From: JAFAGX01 sp035622175
Lineage (GTDB): Bacteria > Acidobacteriota > Terriglobia > Terriglobales > Acidobacteriaceae
Length of the DNA stretch: 64,000 nucleotides
Direction: 5' to 3'
Assembly: GCA_035622175.1 (NCBI GenBank)
Contig: DASPVV010000145.1
Span: forward strand, 1 to 64,000
Positions 26,341 to 36,695 of the stretch are shown here, piece by piece. The position numbers were made by a program, and so were the translations under genes. Under the pieces are notes generated by a model that saw nothing but the letters and a program-made list of their open reading frames with translations, ran no database searches and was not told the origin of the DNA. Within the stretch, counting starts at the first letter, position 1, and every line of letters starts with the position of its first letter.

Positions 26341-27459
26341 TCACTTCACCTCCTGGGTGACAATGTGAACGTCGACCGGAGGAGCATCGCGCAAGAACTT
26401 GTGGATGACAGAAAGGTACAGATACCGCCGCCATCCGCTCTGCGACGAGCGCCCGAACACCACTTGTGTGATGTGCTTCTCGCGCACGATCTTGGCGACC
26501 TCTTCGGCGACGCTCTTTCCTTTGGTGCAGACAACCTGTGCACCCAGATTGCGAGCGAACTGCAGGTTCTGGGCCAAGGACCGTTGATTCTCCGGACTCT
26601 CGTCTACCCCGATGTCTACGTAGATTACAAACAGCTCTCCATCGATGCGTTGCGCCATGCGGCCCGCACGGGCAATCAAGTACTGGGCCGAAGGACTGGA
26701 ACTGACGCCAACCGCGATCCGCTCGCGGACCCCGAGGTTCTTCCCGCCTTCCTCCTTCTCGAGGTACAACTCGAGGCTTCGGTCGACCGCCCGCGCCACT
26801 TGCTGCAACGCCAGTTCGCGCAAGGCCAGCAAGTTCGCCGGCCGAAAAAAATGTCCCAGAGCTCGCTCCGCCCGTTCGAGCGGATAGATGTCACCCCGGC
26901 GCATTCGTTTCTGCAGCGCCTCCGGCGTCAAATCCGTCAGCACGATCTCGGTCACTCTCTGCAAAACCCAGTCCGGCACCGTCTCCCGCACTTGGACACC
27001 GGTGATGCTACGGATGATCGGCACCAAGCTCTCAATGTGCTGCACGTTCATGGTGGAGAGAACGTCGATTCTCGCGTTCAGCAGTTCCATGACGTCTTCA
27101 TACCGTTTCGCGTGCCTGCTGCCTTCGACATTGGTATGCGCCAGCTCATCGACCAGTACCACGTGGGGCTTGCGGGCTAGAATTGCATCGAGGTCCATCT
27201 CATCAAAGCACGCGCCTTTGTAGTCCACGTTGCGCCGCGGGATCGTCTCCAGCTTGGAAACCAGTTCGGCGACCCCTTTCCGTCCATGGGTCTCGACCAA
27301 ACCAATGACGACGTCTTCGCCACGGCTCTTCCGCCGAACTCCCTCCGCCAGCATGTTGTAGGTCTTCCCCACACCCGGGGCATAGCCCAAGAAGAGCTTG
27401 AAAATCCCTTCCTTCTGGGGACTGGCTTCTTCCAGCCACTGTTCGGGAGTCTTCGGCAT
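26341..27459 (-). CDS. kdpD: Sensor-only KdpD (KdpD domain plus universal-stress domain)
   Basis: A 372-residue protein. Residues 18-230 are the KdpD N-terminal sensor with Walker A GYAPGVGKT (25-33) and a HVVLVDELAHTN Walker B, then a UspA-like domain (about 250-372; RIAVGVSSSP, then QVVFGRSSQSGWRRY). A full KdpD is nearly 900 residues with four membrane helices and a histidine kinase; both are absent here. It ends at a normal stop, and no partner kinase or kdpE lies nearby. Stand-alone KdpD sensors are known and can control a separate kinase. The start at 27459 is chosen because AGGAG sits 10 bases before it; the ATG at 27468 is too close. It is upstream of the kdp genes on the same strand. 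Confidence 0.88.
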   Translation of the reverse strand: MPKTPEQWLEEASPQKEGIFKLFLGYAPGVGKTYNMLAEGVRRKSRGEDVVIGLVETHGRKGVAELVSKLETIPRRNVDYKGACFDEMDLDAILARKPHVVLVDELAHTNVEGSRHAKRYEDVMELLNARIDVLSTMNVQHIESLVPIIRSITGVQVRETVPDWVLQRVTEIVLTDLTPEALQKRMRRGDIYPLERAERALGHFFRPANLLALRELALQQVARAVDRSLELYLEKEEGGKNLGVRERIAVGVSSSPSAQYLIARAGRMAQRIDGELFVIYVDIGVDESPENQRSLAQNLQFARNLGAQVVCTKGKSVAEEVAKIVREKHITQVVFGRSSQSGWRRYLYLSVIHKFLRDAPPVDVHIVTQEVK

Positions 27460-27935
27460 TTCGATCATTCTCCTCGGGTGAGGGTTGGAATCTAATGCTG
27501 CCACGGGGCTTGCCTTCCTCAAGCCCGGCCTTGGCTCCGTACCGCCATGGTAACCAGCGTCTTCAAACTGCACAATGCCATACCAAGATACATCCTCGAT
27601 TGCTGCGGCGTGATGGCCCTTCTCGGGAAAGAAATGAACGATCGAGGCCTTCGATCCGGCCATGCCGTCATCGGGTTCCCGCTGAGAGACAAAGAAGCGG
27701 AGGCGGTCGGCGTGCTGGTTCCTCCCTCGGCCGGCCGGCAAGCAAGCGCCGGAGATCGCTCCCCGCGGACGGCATTCGCCAGCCGCGCCGGAGGTTGAGC
27801 GAGTCCTTGCAAGAGGATCACTCTGTTGGACTAGGAGAATATCCGCCGAAACGATTGCGGTCGGGAAGAATTGCGCAGGATTGCCGGACGGGCGGCGGGA
27901 GCTCGGTCGCGTACGGCTTAAGGTGGCGCGGGCGA
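27460..27935. other. Intergenic region upstream of kdpD
   Basis: Overlapping frames of 80-100 codons exist on both strands (27547-27798 plus; 27519-27821 minus), but neither has a ribosome site or recognisable domain, so I do not call them. The region should hold the kdpD promoter and the 3' end of the DUF4397-like gene. Confidence 0.4.
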
Positions 27936-28610
27936 TCAGTTCATGTCGGTCAGAACCGCTGTCGTGTAGCCAGTAACGGCGCCGTTCAATCCAACGATGC
28001 TGTTCACCTGCCCGGAACTAAGACTCAACGCGCCGCTGTCAATCACCGCCACGGTTTGGCCGGTGGGCGTGAAATAGACCTCGTAGCTGCCTGCAGCCAT
28101 CGAAAGATAGTTCGTCGCCGATTGAAAATTCAACGCAGTGACGGTCGGGCTCACGCTGTCGAGCGCTGTGCCGGGCGCAACCACGTACACATCGGCGACT
28201 CCGAGAGAAGGTGAGGCATTAATAATGCGCAGGCTGATGTTTCCCGAGGAAGGAGCGGTGGTGTTATCCGTCAGAATGATGGCGCCAATGCTTGAAGGGT
28301 AGCCCGACACCATGATCGTATACGGAGTCTTAGAGACAAGGCTGATGGTCTGATTCAGGAGGGGAGACGTCGCCCCCGGCACTTCGACCTCCATGGTTCC
28401 CGAGCCCGAAGTTACCGACGCGTAGTTCGACGCGGTCCCATAGGAAACGTTCGTGGCGAACGTGTCGCTGTTGATCATGCCATTGAGCGTTGCCTCGCCC
28501 GGTGAGGCATTCAATAAGCGTGCTTGAGCGCTGCCGGTGCTGTTGCATCCCAAAGCAGGCCAGACGATCGCGATGATGACGGCAGGAAGAAAGTGGAAGA
28601 CTCGATTCAC
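27936..28610 (-). CDS. DUF4397-like lipoprotein
   Basis: A 224-residue protein. Its signal peptide ends in a lipobox PALGC (Cys22), so it is probably lipid-anchored. The mature part carries two similar beta-rich stretches, each with an R-[LI]-[IL]-N-ASP motif (RLLNASPG near 30, RIINASPSLGVADVYV near 125), typical of the DUF4397 family. No catalytic residues are seen. It is transcribed alone; neighbours are kdpD and an efflux operon on the other strand. Cell-surface role unknown. Confidence 0.75.
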   Translation of the reverse strand: MNRVFHFLPAVIIAIVWPALGCNSTGSAQARLLNASPGEATLNGMINSDTFATNVSYGTASNYASVTSGSGTMEVEVPGATSPLLNQTISLVSKTPYTIMVSGYPSSIGAIILTDNTTAPSSGNISLRIINASPSLGVADVYVVAPGTALDSVSPTVTALNFQSATNYLSMAAGSYEVYFTPTGQTVAVIDSGALSLSSGQVNSIVGLNGAVTGYTTAVLTDMN

Positions 28611-29005
28611 AGACTGATCCCTCCCATCCGCCCGATCTGCGGGCGTAGGTTTTTGAAGTGAGATGCGCGCAGTCAGCCCGGAAGCAAGGACTTTTTTGAA
28701 AATCTTTGTTCCGGGTTGCTGCCTTGTTTCATCTCGGTTCGAAGCTTAGATGGAGTTGGGCGGGTACACAAGCGGGCTGACCGGCAAATTTGAATAGCCA
28801 TCGGCAAAACCCGATTCGGCATCCAAGTGTGCTAATCGTCAACGATGGGAGCGCAGATTTCGTTGGCCGGAGGTGATGAGCCGCAGCGGATCGGGTTGAC
28901 TAACCGGGAACCTGCCGCAACTTGGCCAGCCCCAAACGTGTTGTTCCTCGATGGACATAAATGTAAATATTTCTTTTGGTTGGCGACGATCAACCACTGC
29001 ATCTC
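28611..29005. other. Divergent intergenic region before the efflux operon
   Basis: No gene is supported. It separates a minus-strand lipoprotein gene from the plus-strand RND operon and must hold the operon promoter. A T-rich tract (near 28690-28730) is the only compositional feature. No regulator gene is linked, so control of the pump is not visible here. Confidence 0.4.
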
Positions 29006-30250
29006 ATGGATCAGCAAAAGCCCCCGGCCCGCCTCTCGGTAGATTACGGTGTTGCTCCCGCCCGGCCTCCCCAAAAAAGGAAGTATGGGATCTGGGTTGT
29101 CGGTCTCCTGCTCGTTTGCGTGATCTTGTATTGGGGCCTTCGCCACTCCGCCCCGCCAGCAGCAGGTCAGGCGGCAGCCGCGGGCGGGGGACGAAGAGCC
29201 GCTTTCAGCGGGCCGGTGACCCTCACCACGGCAACCGCCACTCAGGGAGACATCGGTGTCTATCTCGATGCCATCGGTACGGTCACGGCGCTCTATACCG
29301 ATTCCATCACGGCGCAAGTTACCGGTGTCATTGCCGCCGTCGACTACCAGGAAGGCCAGTGGGTGCACAAAGGCGATCCTCTGATCGACATCGACCCCCG
29401 GCCCTACCAAGCGATGGTGACCGAGGCTGAGGGGCTTTTGGAGCGGGACCAGAACCTGCTGGCACAGGCGGAAATGGATCTCGAGCGCTACCGGGAAGCT
29501 TGGGCCAAAAACGCCATCCCGCGGCAGACCCTGGAAGATCAGGAAAAAATCGTGCTCCAGGACCGGGGGACGGTACGAAATGACGAAGGCACGCTGCGCT
29601 ACAACCAGGTCCAGCTTGCCTATTGCCACATTAGCGCGCCGATCAGTGGGCGTGTCGGCCTGCGTTTGGTCGACCCCGGGAACCTGGTCACCGCCAATGC
29701 AACCACGTCCTTAGTGGTCCTCACCGAAACCCAGCCCATCACGGTTGTCGCCACCATCTCCGAGGACTACCTGGCGCAGGTGATGGCGCAGCCTCGGCAC
29801 GGCCTGAACCTTCCCCTCGAGGCTTGGGATCGTACCAACCAAACCAAGCTTGGCATCGGCAAGGTGACTTCCTTCGACAATCAGATTGATACGACGACCG
29901 GAACGGTGAAGCTGCGGGCCCTGTTCGACAACGCGAAAGGTGCGCTTTACCCCAACGAGTTCGTGAATACACGGCTGTTGGTCACAACCCTTCATGAGCA
30001 GACCTTGCTGCCGAGCTCTGCCATCCAGCACAACGGTGCCGCTGCCTTCGTCTACGTCATTCAGAATTCCCAAGCCTCCCTGCGCAGCGTGAAAACCGGT
30101 GTCTCGGACGCGGGGAAAACCGCGGTGCAGGGTGTGAAGCCGGGCGAAGTGGTGGCCGACAGCAGCTTCGAGAAGTTGCAGAACGGTTCCCAAGTGACGA
30201 TTTCTGGGACTCCGCTGCCGAATTCGCCGAGCCAGGATCATTCGCCGTGA
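29006..30250 (+). CDS. RND efflux periplasmic adaptor (membrane fusion protein, MdtA-like)
   Basis: A 414-residue membrane fusion protein. A single N-terminal membrane helix (about 28-46, IWVVGLLLVCVILYWGL) anchors it; then come a lipoyl-like half (SITAQVTGVIAAVDYQEGQW followed by VHKGDPL), a coiled-coil hairpin (about 140-190) and the second lipoyl half (YCHISAPISGRVGLRLVDPG). Beta-barrel and membrane-proximal domains follow. It links the inner RND permeases to the outer-membrane channel. The ATG at 29006 is preferred over a TTG ten codons upstream; neither has a clear ribosome site. Its stop overlaps the next gene's GTG (GTGA). Confidence 0.88.
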   Translation: MDQQKPPARLSVDYGVAPARPPQKRKYGIWVVGLLLVCVILYWGLRHSAPPAAGQAAAAGGGRRAAFSGPVTLTTATATQGDIGVYLDAIGTVTALYTDSITAQVTGVIAAVDYQEGQWVHKGDPLIDIDPRPYQAMVTEAEGLLERDQNLLAQAEMDLERYREAWAKNAIPRQTLEDQEKIVLQDRGTVRNDEGTLRYNQVQLAYCHISAPISGRVGLRLVDPGNLVTANATTSLVVLTETQPITVVATISEDYLAQVMAQPRHGLNLPLEAWDRTNQTKLGIGKVTSFDNQIDTTTGTVKLRALFDNAKGALYPNEFVNTRLLVTTLHEQTLLPSSAIQHNGAAAFVYVIQNSQASLRSVKTGVSDAGKTAVQGVKPGEVVADSSFEKLQNGSQVTISGTPLPNSPSQDHSP

Positions 30251-33200
30251 GCCCGTCCCGCCCATTCATTCTGAGGCCGGTGGCGACGATTCTGCTGATG
30301 ACGGCGATTCTGCTGGTCGGCCTGGTGGCCTACACGCAATTGCCGGTGTCGGCCCTGCCGCAAGTCGACTACCCCACGATTCAGGTGCTCACCTTTTACC
30401 CCGGGGCCAATCCCGAGGTCATGGCGACCACGGTGACGGCACCTCTCGAACGGCAATTTGGCCAAATGCAGGGCCTCAGCCAAATGACCTCGACCAGCGC
30501 CGGGAACGTGTCGGTCATCGTGCTGCAATTCAACCTCTCGCTCGACATCGATGTCGCCGAGGAAGAGGTGCAATCGGCGATCAACGCGGCCCAGAGTTAC
30601 CTGCCGGCCAATTTGCCCACCCCTCCGGTGTACAACAAGACCAATCCCGCCGACGCGCCGATTCTGACCCTGGGAGTTACCTCGAGCAGCATGCCTTTGT
30701 CCCAGGTCGAAGATCTGATTGACACGCGCCTGGCGCCGAAGCTTTCGCAACTCAACGGCGTTGGACTGGTCAGCATCAGCGGCGGACAGAAACCGGCGGT
30801 GCGGATTCAGGTGAATCCCACCAAGCTGTCCTCCTATGGCATCAACCTGGAAGACATGCGCACGGCGCTCGTTCAGGCGAGCGTCAACGCCGCCAAAGGC
30901 AACTTCGACGGCCCGCGGCAGGATTATCAGATTGACGCCAACGATCAGATCACCGACGCCGGTGACTATCGCAAGGTCGTCGTCGCCTATCGCAACGGGG
31001 CTCCGGTTTTGGTGAAGGATGTCGCCAGCGTGGTCAACGGCGTAGAGAACGTGCAACTGGCGGCCTGGATGAACACCACGCCGTCCGTCGTCTTGAACAT
31101 CCAGCGCCAGCCCGGGGCCAACACGATCAGCGTCGTCAGGAGCATCAAGAAACTCTTACCCCAGCTCGAGGCCAATTTGCCGGCCGCCATCGAGATTACC
31201 CAGCTGACGGATCTGACCACCAGCATCCAAGCCTCCGTGGACGATGTCGAATTCGAGCTCATGCTGACCATCGGCTTGGTGGTGATGGTCATCTTTCTCT
31301 TCCTCCGCAGCCTGCGGGCCACCATCATACCGAGCGTCGCCGTGCCGCTCTCGCTGGTGGGCACCTTCGGTGCGATGTATAGTCTCGGCTACAGTCTGGA
31401 CAACCTTTCCCTGATGGCGTTGACCATTTCGACCGGGTTCGTCGTCGACGACGCCATCGTCATGATTGAAAACATCTCGCGCTTTCTTGAAGAGGGCGAA
31501 TCGCCGCTGCAGGCGGCTTTGAAGGGCGCCGGACAAATTGGCTTCACGATTCTCTCCCTGACCGTGTCCCTGATCGCGGTCTTGATTCCCCTGTTATTCA
31601 TGCGCGATGTGGTGGGCCGTCTGTTTCGCGAATTCGCGGTAACTCTGGCCGTGACCATCCTTATTTCCTGCGTGGTATCCCTCACCCTGACGCCGATGAT
31701 GTGTTCGCGCATCCTGCGGCACAACCCCCAATCCGAGCAGAGCCGCTGGTATCAGGCCTCGGACCGCGCCTTTCGCAGCATGATCGAGTTCTACGGCCGC
31801 ACCCTGTCGGTGGTTCTCCGCTACCAAACCCTGACCCTTCTGGTCGCCGCGGCCACCCTGGTGGTGACCGTCGTGCTCTACATCGTGATTCCCAAAGGCT
31901 TCTTTCCGGTGCAGGATACGGGCGTCATTCAGGGCATCTCGCAGGCACCCGAATCCATTTCTTTTTCCGCCATGGCAGCCAAACAACAGGAGCTTGCCTC
32001 GGTCATTCTCGCGGACCCCTCGGTCAAGAGCCTGTCGTCGTTCATCGGCGCCGATGGGACCAACACCACGCTCAACAGCGGGCGCATGGCCATCAACCTG
32101 AAGCCCATCGAGCAGCGCGACTTGACGGCCTCCGATGTGATTCGGCGGCTGGAAGAAAAGCTGGCCGACGTACACGGCATCCGCCTTTACATGCAGCCGG
32201 TGCAGGACATCACCGTGGATGACAGAGTGACCCGCACGCAATATCAGTACACGCTCGAAGATCCGGACATCAACGAACTCAACACCTGGGCCGCCAAGTT
32301 CGTCGAGGAGCTCAAGCAGGTGCCCAGTTTGGAAGATGTGGCCACCGATCAGCAGACTCGGGGGCAGGCGATTTCGCTCGACGTCGATCGCGTCACCGCC
32401 TCGCGTTTGGGAATTGCTCCGGCCACCGTCGACAACACGCTGTACGACGCCTACGGGCAACGGCAAATCAATACCCTGTACACGCAACTGAATCAGTATC
32501 ACGTCATCCTGGAAGCGCAGCCGGAATGGCAGCAGGATCCGGGCAAGCTAAGCTCGGTGTACCTGCAATCGAATGCGTCGACGGGCGCGACGGGCGCGGC
32601 GGCTTCCACCTCGTTCTCCGCCTCCGGATCGAGCTCGGCCGGCTCCAATGCGACCACCACTTCGGTGCTGTACACGCCGGCGGCGGCGACCCTGCAGCCG
32701 GCAGAAACGGTGATCGCGGCGGGGAACAGCTCGCCGGCGAACTCGTCCCTCAACGCCGGTGTCTTTTCCGGAACCACCCCCAACACCACGGTCGCCGCGA
32801 CCGGCGCCAACGCGGTCCCGCTCAGCGCGTTCCTCCACGTATCGAACACGACCGAGGCTCTCTCCATCAATCATCAGGGACAGTTTCCCTCCGTCACTGT
32901 CTCCTTCAATCTGGCGCCGAACGCCGCCCTGGGCACGGCCATCGGCGATATCAACCGCATCGCCAACGACCTTCGCTTCCCGGCCAGCCTGCAGGGCCAG
33001 TTTCAAGGAACCGCGGCTGCGTTTGAAAACTCGCTCTCGAACGAGGCTTGGCTGATTCTGGCGGCGCTCGGAACCGTCTATATCGTGCTGGGCGTGCTCT
33101 ACGAGAGTTTTATCCACCCGGTTACGATTCTTTCTACCTTGCCCTCGGCCGGCGTGGGCGCGCTGTTGGCGCTCATGCTCTTCCGCCAGGACCTGAGCGT

Positions 33201-33591
33201 CGTGGCCATCATCGGCATCATTCTGCTGATCGGGATCGTGAAAAAGAACGGCATTATGATCGTCGATTTCGCGCTCGAAGCCCAGCGCGAGCGGGGGAAA
33301 AACTCGACCGAGGCCATCTACGAGGCCAGCCTGCTGCGCTTCCGCCCCATCATGATGACCACCATGGCGGCACTGCTCGGCGGCATTCCCCTGGCCCTGG
33401 GGCGCGGATACGGCTCGGAACTGCGTCGCCCGCTGGGCATCTCCATGGTCGGGGGCCTGCTCGTGAGTCAGGTGCTCACCCTCTATACCACCCCCGTGAT
33501 TTACATCTTTTTTGACCGTTTGGGGCAGCGTTTTCGCGGTCCGGAGCCAGGCGGGGAAAAGGGGCCGCAACCAGCGCCAGAGAAAGCATGA
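30247..33591 (+). CDS. RND efflux permease 1 (MdtB-like) with a Ser/Thr/Ala-rich insertion
   Basis: A 1114-residue HAE1-type RND proton antiporter of 12 membrane segments. The first helix begins ILRPVATILLMTAILLVGL; the proton-relay Asp pair lies in STGFVVDDAIVMIEN. A stretch at about 778-860, made almost only of Ser, Thr, Ala, Gly and Asn, sits in the second large periplasmic loop and is absent from the sister permeases at 33588 and 53317. It starts with GTG overlapping the adaptor stop. Together with the next gene it should form a mixed-subunit pump, as in MdtBC; substrates unknown. Confidence 0.92.
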   Translation: MSPSRPFILRPVATILLMTAILLVGLVAYTQLPVSALPQVDYPTIQVLTFYPGANPEVMATTVTAPLERQFGQMQGLSQMTSTSAGNVSVIVLQFNLSLDIDVAEEEVQSAINAAQSYLPANLPTPPVYNKTNPADAPILTLGVTSSSMPLSQVEDLIDTRLAPKLSQLNGVGLVSISGGQKPAVRIQVNPTKLSSYGINLEDMRTALVQASVNAAKGNFDGPRQDYQIDANDQITDAGDYRKVVVAYRNGAPVLVKDVASVVNGVENVQLAAWMNTTPSVVLNIQRQPGANTISVVRSIKKLLPQLEANLPAAIEITQLTDLTTSIQASVDDVEFELMLTIGLVVMVIFLFLRSLRATIIPSVAVPLSLVGTFGAMYSLGYSLDNLSLMALTISTGFVVDDAIVMIENISRFLEEGESPLQAALKGAGQIGFTILSLTVSLIAVLIPLLFMRDVVGRLFREFAVTLAVTILISCVVSLTLTPMMCSRILRHNPQSEQSRWYQASDRAFRSMIEFYGRTLSVVLRYQTLTLLVAAATLVVTVVLYIVIPKGFFPVQDTGVIQGISQAPESISFSAMAAKQQELASVILADPSVKSLSSFIGADGTNTTLNSGRMAINLKPIEQRDLTASDVIRRLEEKLADVHGIRLYMQPVQDITVDDRVTRTQYQYTLEDPDINELNTWAAKFVEELKQVPSLEDVATDQQTRGQAISLDVDRVTASRLGIAPATVDNTLYDAYGQRQINTLYTQLNQYHVILEAQPEWQQDPGKLSSVYLQSNASTGATGAAASTSFSASGSSSAGSNATTTSVLYTPAAATLQPAETVIAAGNSSPANSSLNAGVFSGTTPNTTVAATGANAVPLSAFLHVSNTTEALSINHQGQFPSVTVSFNLAPNAALGTAIGDINRIANDLRFPASLQGQFQGTAAAFENSLSNEAWLILAALGTVYIVLGVLYESFIHPVTILSTLPSAGVGALLALMLFRQDLSVVAIIGIILLIGIVKKNGIMIVDFALEAQRERGKNSTEAIYEASLLRFRPIMMTTMAALLGGIPLALGRGYGSELRRPLGISMVGGLLVSQVLTLYTTPVIYIFFDRLGQRFRGPEPGGEKGPQPAPEKA

Positions 33592-36500
33592 ACCTGTCGC
33601 AACCATTCATCCGCCGGCCCGTGGCCACGACGCTGCTGACGCTGGCCGTCGCGCTGGCGGGTGCGATTGGCTTTACCGTGCTGCCGGTGTCTCCCCTACC
33701 CCAGGTCGACTTTCCGACCATCTCGGTGTCGGCCAGCCTGCCCGGAGCGAGCGCAGAGATCATGGCGTCCTCGGTGGCCACTCCGCTCGAACGGCAATTC
33801 GGGCACGTCGCCGGCGTTACCGAGATGACCTCCTCGAGTTCGCTGGGCAGTACCTCGGTGACCCTGCAATTTGACCTGTCGCGCGATATCGACGGCGCGG
33901 CCCGCGACGTCGAAGCCGCCATCAATGCGGCGCGCACCTACCTGCCGGCCAACCTGCCCGCCAACCCGACCTACCGCAAGGTGAACCCGGCCGACGCCCC
34001 CATCATGATCCTGGGGCTCACCTCCAACAAGTATCCGATTCCCAAGCTCTATGATGAAGCATCCACCGTCATCGAGCAGAAGCTTTCCCAAATTCAAGGG
34101 GTAGGCCAGGTGGTGGTCGGCGGCGGCGCCTTGCCCTCGGTGCGGGTCGAAGTGAATCCCACCCAGCTCGAGAGCCGGGGGTTAACCCTGAGCAACATCC
34201 AGTCGGTGCTCAGCCTGGAAAACTCCGACATGCCAACCGGACGCTTGTCCAACGGCGCCATGACCACCGACATCATTACCAACGGCCAGATTTCAGACGC
34301 CGAACAATATAAGCCGCTGATCATCGGTTACAACAACGGCCTGGCGGTCCGCCTCTCCGACGTAGCCGAGGTGGTCAACTCGACGCAGAATCTGCGCACC
34401 GCGGGCTACCTCAACGGGGTTCCGTCGATCACGGTCATCATCTTTCGCCAGCCTGGAGCGAACATCATCGAGACGGTGGAGCGTATTCGTTCCCAGTTGC
34501 CGTTCCTCGAGGCCATCCTGCCGCAGGGCATCAAGGCGACCATCGTGCTCGATCGCACCACCACCATTCGCGCCTCGGTCGCCGACGTCGAACGGACCCT
34601 GCTCATTTCCGTGGCTCTGGTCGTTCTCGTGGTCTTCGTTTTTCTGCGCAATCCGCGCGCCACCCTGATTCCAAGCGTCGCCGTCCCGGTATCGCTCGTG
34701 GGCACCTTCGCCATCATGTATCTGGTCGGCTTCAGCCTGGATAATTTGTCGCTCATGGCCCTCACCATATCGACCGGCTTCGTCATCGACGACGCCATTG
34801 TGGTGATGGAAAATATTTCCCGCTACCTCGAACAGGGATGGAAGCCGATCGACGCAGCTCTGAAGGGAGCCCAAGAGATCGGGTTCACGGTTTTCTCGAT
34901 CAGTATCTCGCTGGTCGCCGTGTTTATCCCGATTCTCCTGATGGCGGGCATCGTCGGACGGCTCTTCCGCGAATTCGCCGTGACCCTGGCCACGGCGATC
35001 CTGGTGTCGATGGTGATCTCGCTGACCACCACTCCCACCATGTGCGCCCACCTGCTCAAGGCGGAGGAGCCGGAAAAGCGCGGCCGTCTGTACCGTTCGA
35101 GCGAGAAGTTCTTTGCCGGCATGCTTTGGCTCTATCGTCACTCGCTCGAGTGGGTGCTGGCCAATCCCGGATTCACCCTGGCCATCCTGCTGCTGACCAT
35201 TGTCTTGAACTTCGTCCTGATCGTGCGGATTCCCAAGGGATTCTTCCCGCAGCAGGATACCGGAGCCCTGGTCGGCGGCGTGCAGGGACCGCAGGATGCT
35301 TCGTTTCCCTTTATGAATCATTCCATTTTGCAATTGGTGGAGGTCATCAAGGCGGATCCTGCGGTGGCCAATGTGAATGCCTACACCGGCGGAAATGGGG
35401 CCAGCAATGGAGGCTTTATCTATATCGCGCTCAAGCCGCTGGCGGAGCGGAAGGTGGGCGCGGCGGACATCATGAATCGCCTGCGTCCGAAACTCAATCG
35501 TCTTCCCGTGGCTTCAGCCTTCCTGCAAGCCGTGCAGGATCTGCGCATCGGGGGCCGGTCGAGCAACGCTCTGTATCAGTACACCATGCAGACTGACAAT
35601 ATTGCGGATCTGGCGCACTGGGGACCGCTTCTGCTCAGCCACATGAAAACCCTTCCCGGCCTCGAGGATGTCAACAGCGATCAACAGAATGGCGGCCTGC
35701 AACAGTTGCTGGCCTATGACCGGGTTACCGCGTCGCGGCTGGGCCAGACCGCCAGTTCCCTCGACAGCGCGCTTTATTCGGCGTTTGGCCAGGCGGAAGT
35801 CTCCGTCATCTACTCCGCCATGAACCAGTATTACGTGGTGCTCGAAGTCGCCCCCGCGTACTGGCAGTCACCCGAGGACCTCAACTACCTCTACATCAAG
35901 AGCAATAGCAACGGGAACAACGCGGTCGCGATGACGCCGATCTCGACCCTGGCCCCGGCACAAACCAATACTACGGCGCTGCAGGTCAACCATACCGGGC
36001 AGTTTCCCTCCGTGACCGTGTCCTTCAATCTCGCGCCCAATGTCTCTTTGAGCCAAGCAACCCAGGAGATTCAGCAACTGGAGCAGCGCTTGGGCACACC
36101 AGCGACCATCCAAGGCTTCTTCTCCGGGACGCTCGAGGCCTACCAGCAATCCCTCTCGACAGAACCCATCCTGGTCACGACCGCGTTGCTCGCGGTCTAC
36201 ATCGTGCTCGGCATCTTGTACGAAAGCTTCGTGCATCCCCTGACCATCATTTCCACGCTGCCATCGGCGAGTGTCGGCGCCATGCTCGCGCTCATGCTTT
36301 TCCACATGGATCTCAACGTGATCTCCATCATCGGAATCGTGCTGCTCATTGGCATCGTCAAGAAGAATGCCATCATGATGATTGATTTCGCCCTCCTGGC
36401 GGAGCGCGAGGAAGGCAAGAACACGAGGGACTCCATCTTTGAGGCCTGCATGCTGCGTTTCCGTCCCATTCTGATGACTACCATGGCCGCGTTATTCGGA

Positions 36501-36695
36501 GCGCTGCCCCTGGCCTTCGGGACGGGAACCGGTTCGGAACTCCGCCGGCCGCTTGGGATCACCATTGTGGGCGGGTTGCTCTTGAGCCAATTGATCACCC
36601 TGTATACGACCCCAGTCGTGTACCTGACGCTCGATCGCCTGCGGCTGCGCGCTTCGCCCGCCGGCGCCGGCAAGCAGTTCGCGGAGGAACGATGA
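33588..36695 (+). CDS. RND efflux permease 2 (MdtC-like)
   Basis: A 1035-residue RND permease similar to the first but without the low-complexity insertion. The start MNLSQPFIRRPVATTLLTLA and the TGFVIDDAIVVMEN helix with the acidic pair are typical of the MdtC type. Its ATG overlaps the stop of permease 1 (ATGA), so the subunits are made in equal amounts. The adaptor, two permeases and an outer-membrane channel form one translationally coupled operon, an MdtABC-like tripartite system with its own channel. Typical MdtABC exports bile salts and novobiocin in E. coli; here the natural substrate is unknown. Confidence 0.92.
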   Translation: MNLSQPFIRRPVATTLLTLAVALAGAIGFTVLPVSPLPQVDFPTISVSASLPGASAEIMASSVATPLERQFGHVAGVTEMTSSSSLGSTSVTLQFDLSRDIDGAARDVEAAINAARTYLPANLPANPTYRKVNPADAPIMILGLTSNKYPIPKLYDEASTVIEQKLSQIQGVGQVVVGGGALPSVRVEVNPTQLESRGLTLSNIQSVLSLENSDMPTGRLSNGAMTTDIITNGQISDAEQYKPLIIGYNNGLAVRLSDVAEVVNSTQNLRTAGYLNGVPSITVIIFRQPGANIIETVERIRSQLPFLEAILPQGIKATIVLDRTTTIRASVADVERTLLISVALVVLVVFVFLRNPRATLIPSVAVPVSLVGTFAIMYLVGFSLDNLSLMALTISTGFVIDDAIVVMENISRYLEQGWKPIDAALKGAQEIGFTVFSISISLVAVFIPILLMAGIVGRLFREFAVTLATAILVSMVISLTTTPTMCAHLLKAEEPEKRGRLYRSSEKFFAGMLWLYRHSLEWVLANPGFTLAILLLTIVLNFVLIVRIPKGFFPQQDTGALVGGVQGPQDASFPFMNHSILQLVEVIKADPAVANVNAYTGGNGASNGGFIYIALKPLAERKVGAADIMNRLRPKLNRLPVASAFLQAVQDLRIGGRSSNALYQYTMQTDNIADLAHWGPLLLSHMKTLPGLEDVNSDQQNGGLQQLLAYDRVTASRLGQTASSLDSALYSAFGQAEVSVIYSAMNQYYVVLEVAPAYWQSPEDLNYLYIKSNSNGNNAVAMTPISTLAPAQTNTTALQVNHTGQFPSVTVSFNLAPNVSLSQATQEIQQLEQRLGTPATIQGFFSGTLEAYQQSLSTEPILVTTALLAVYIVLGILYESFVHPLTIISTLPSASVGAMLALMLFHMDLNVISIIGIVLLIGIVKKNAIMMIDFALLAEREEGKNTRDSIFEACMLRFRPILMTTMAALFGALPLAFGTGTGSELRRPLGITIVGGLLLSQLITLYTTPVVYLTLDRLRLRASPAGAGKQFAEER

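Noticed and set aside
27519..27821. Overlapping frames on both strands upstream of kdpD
   Set aside because: No ribosome site, no domain, and similar coding quality on both strands, so neither can be preferred.
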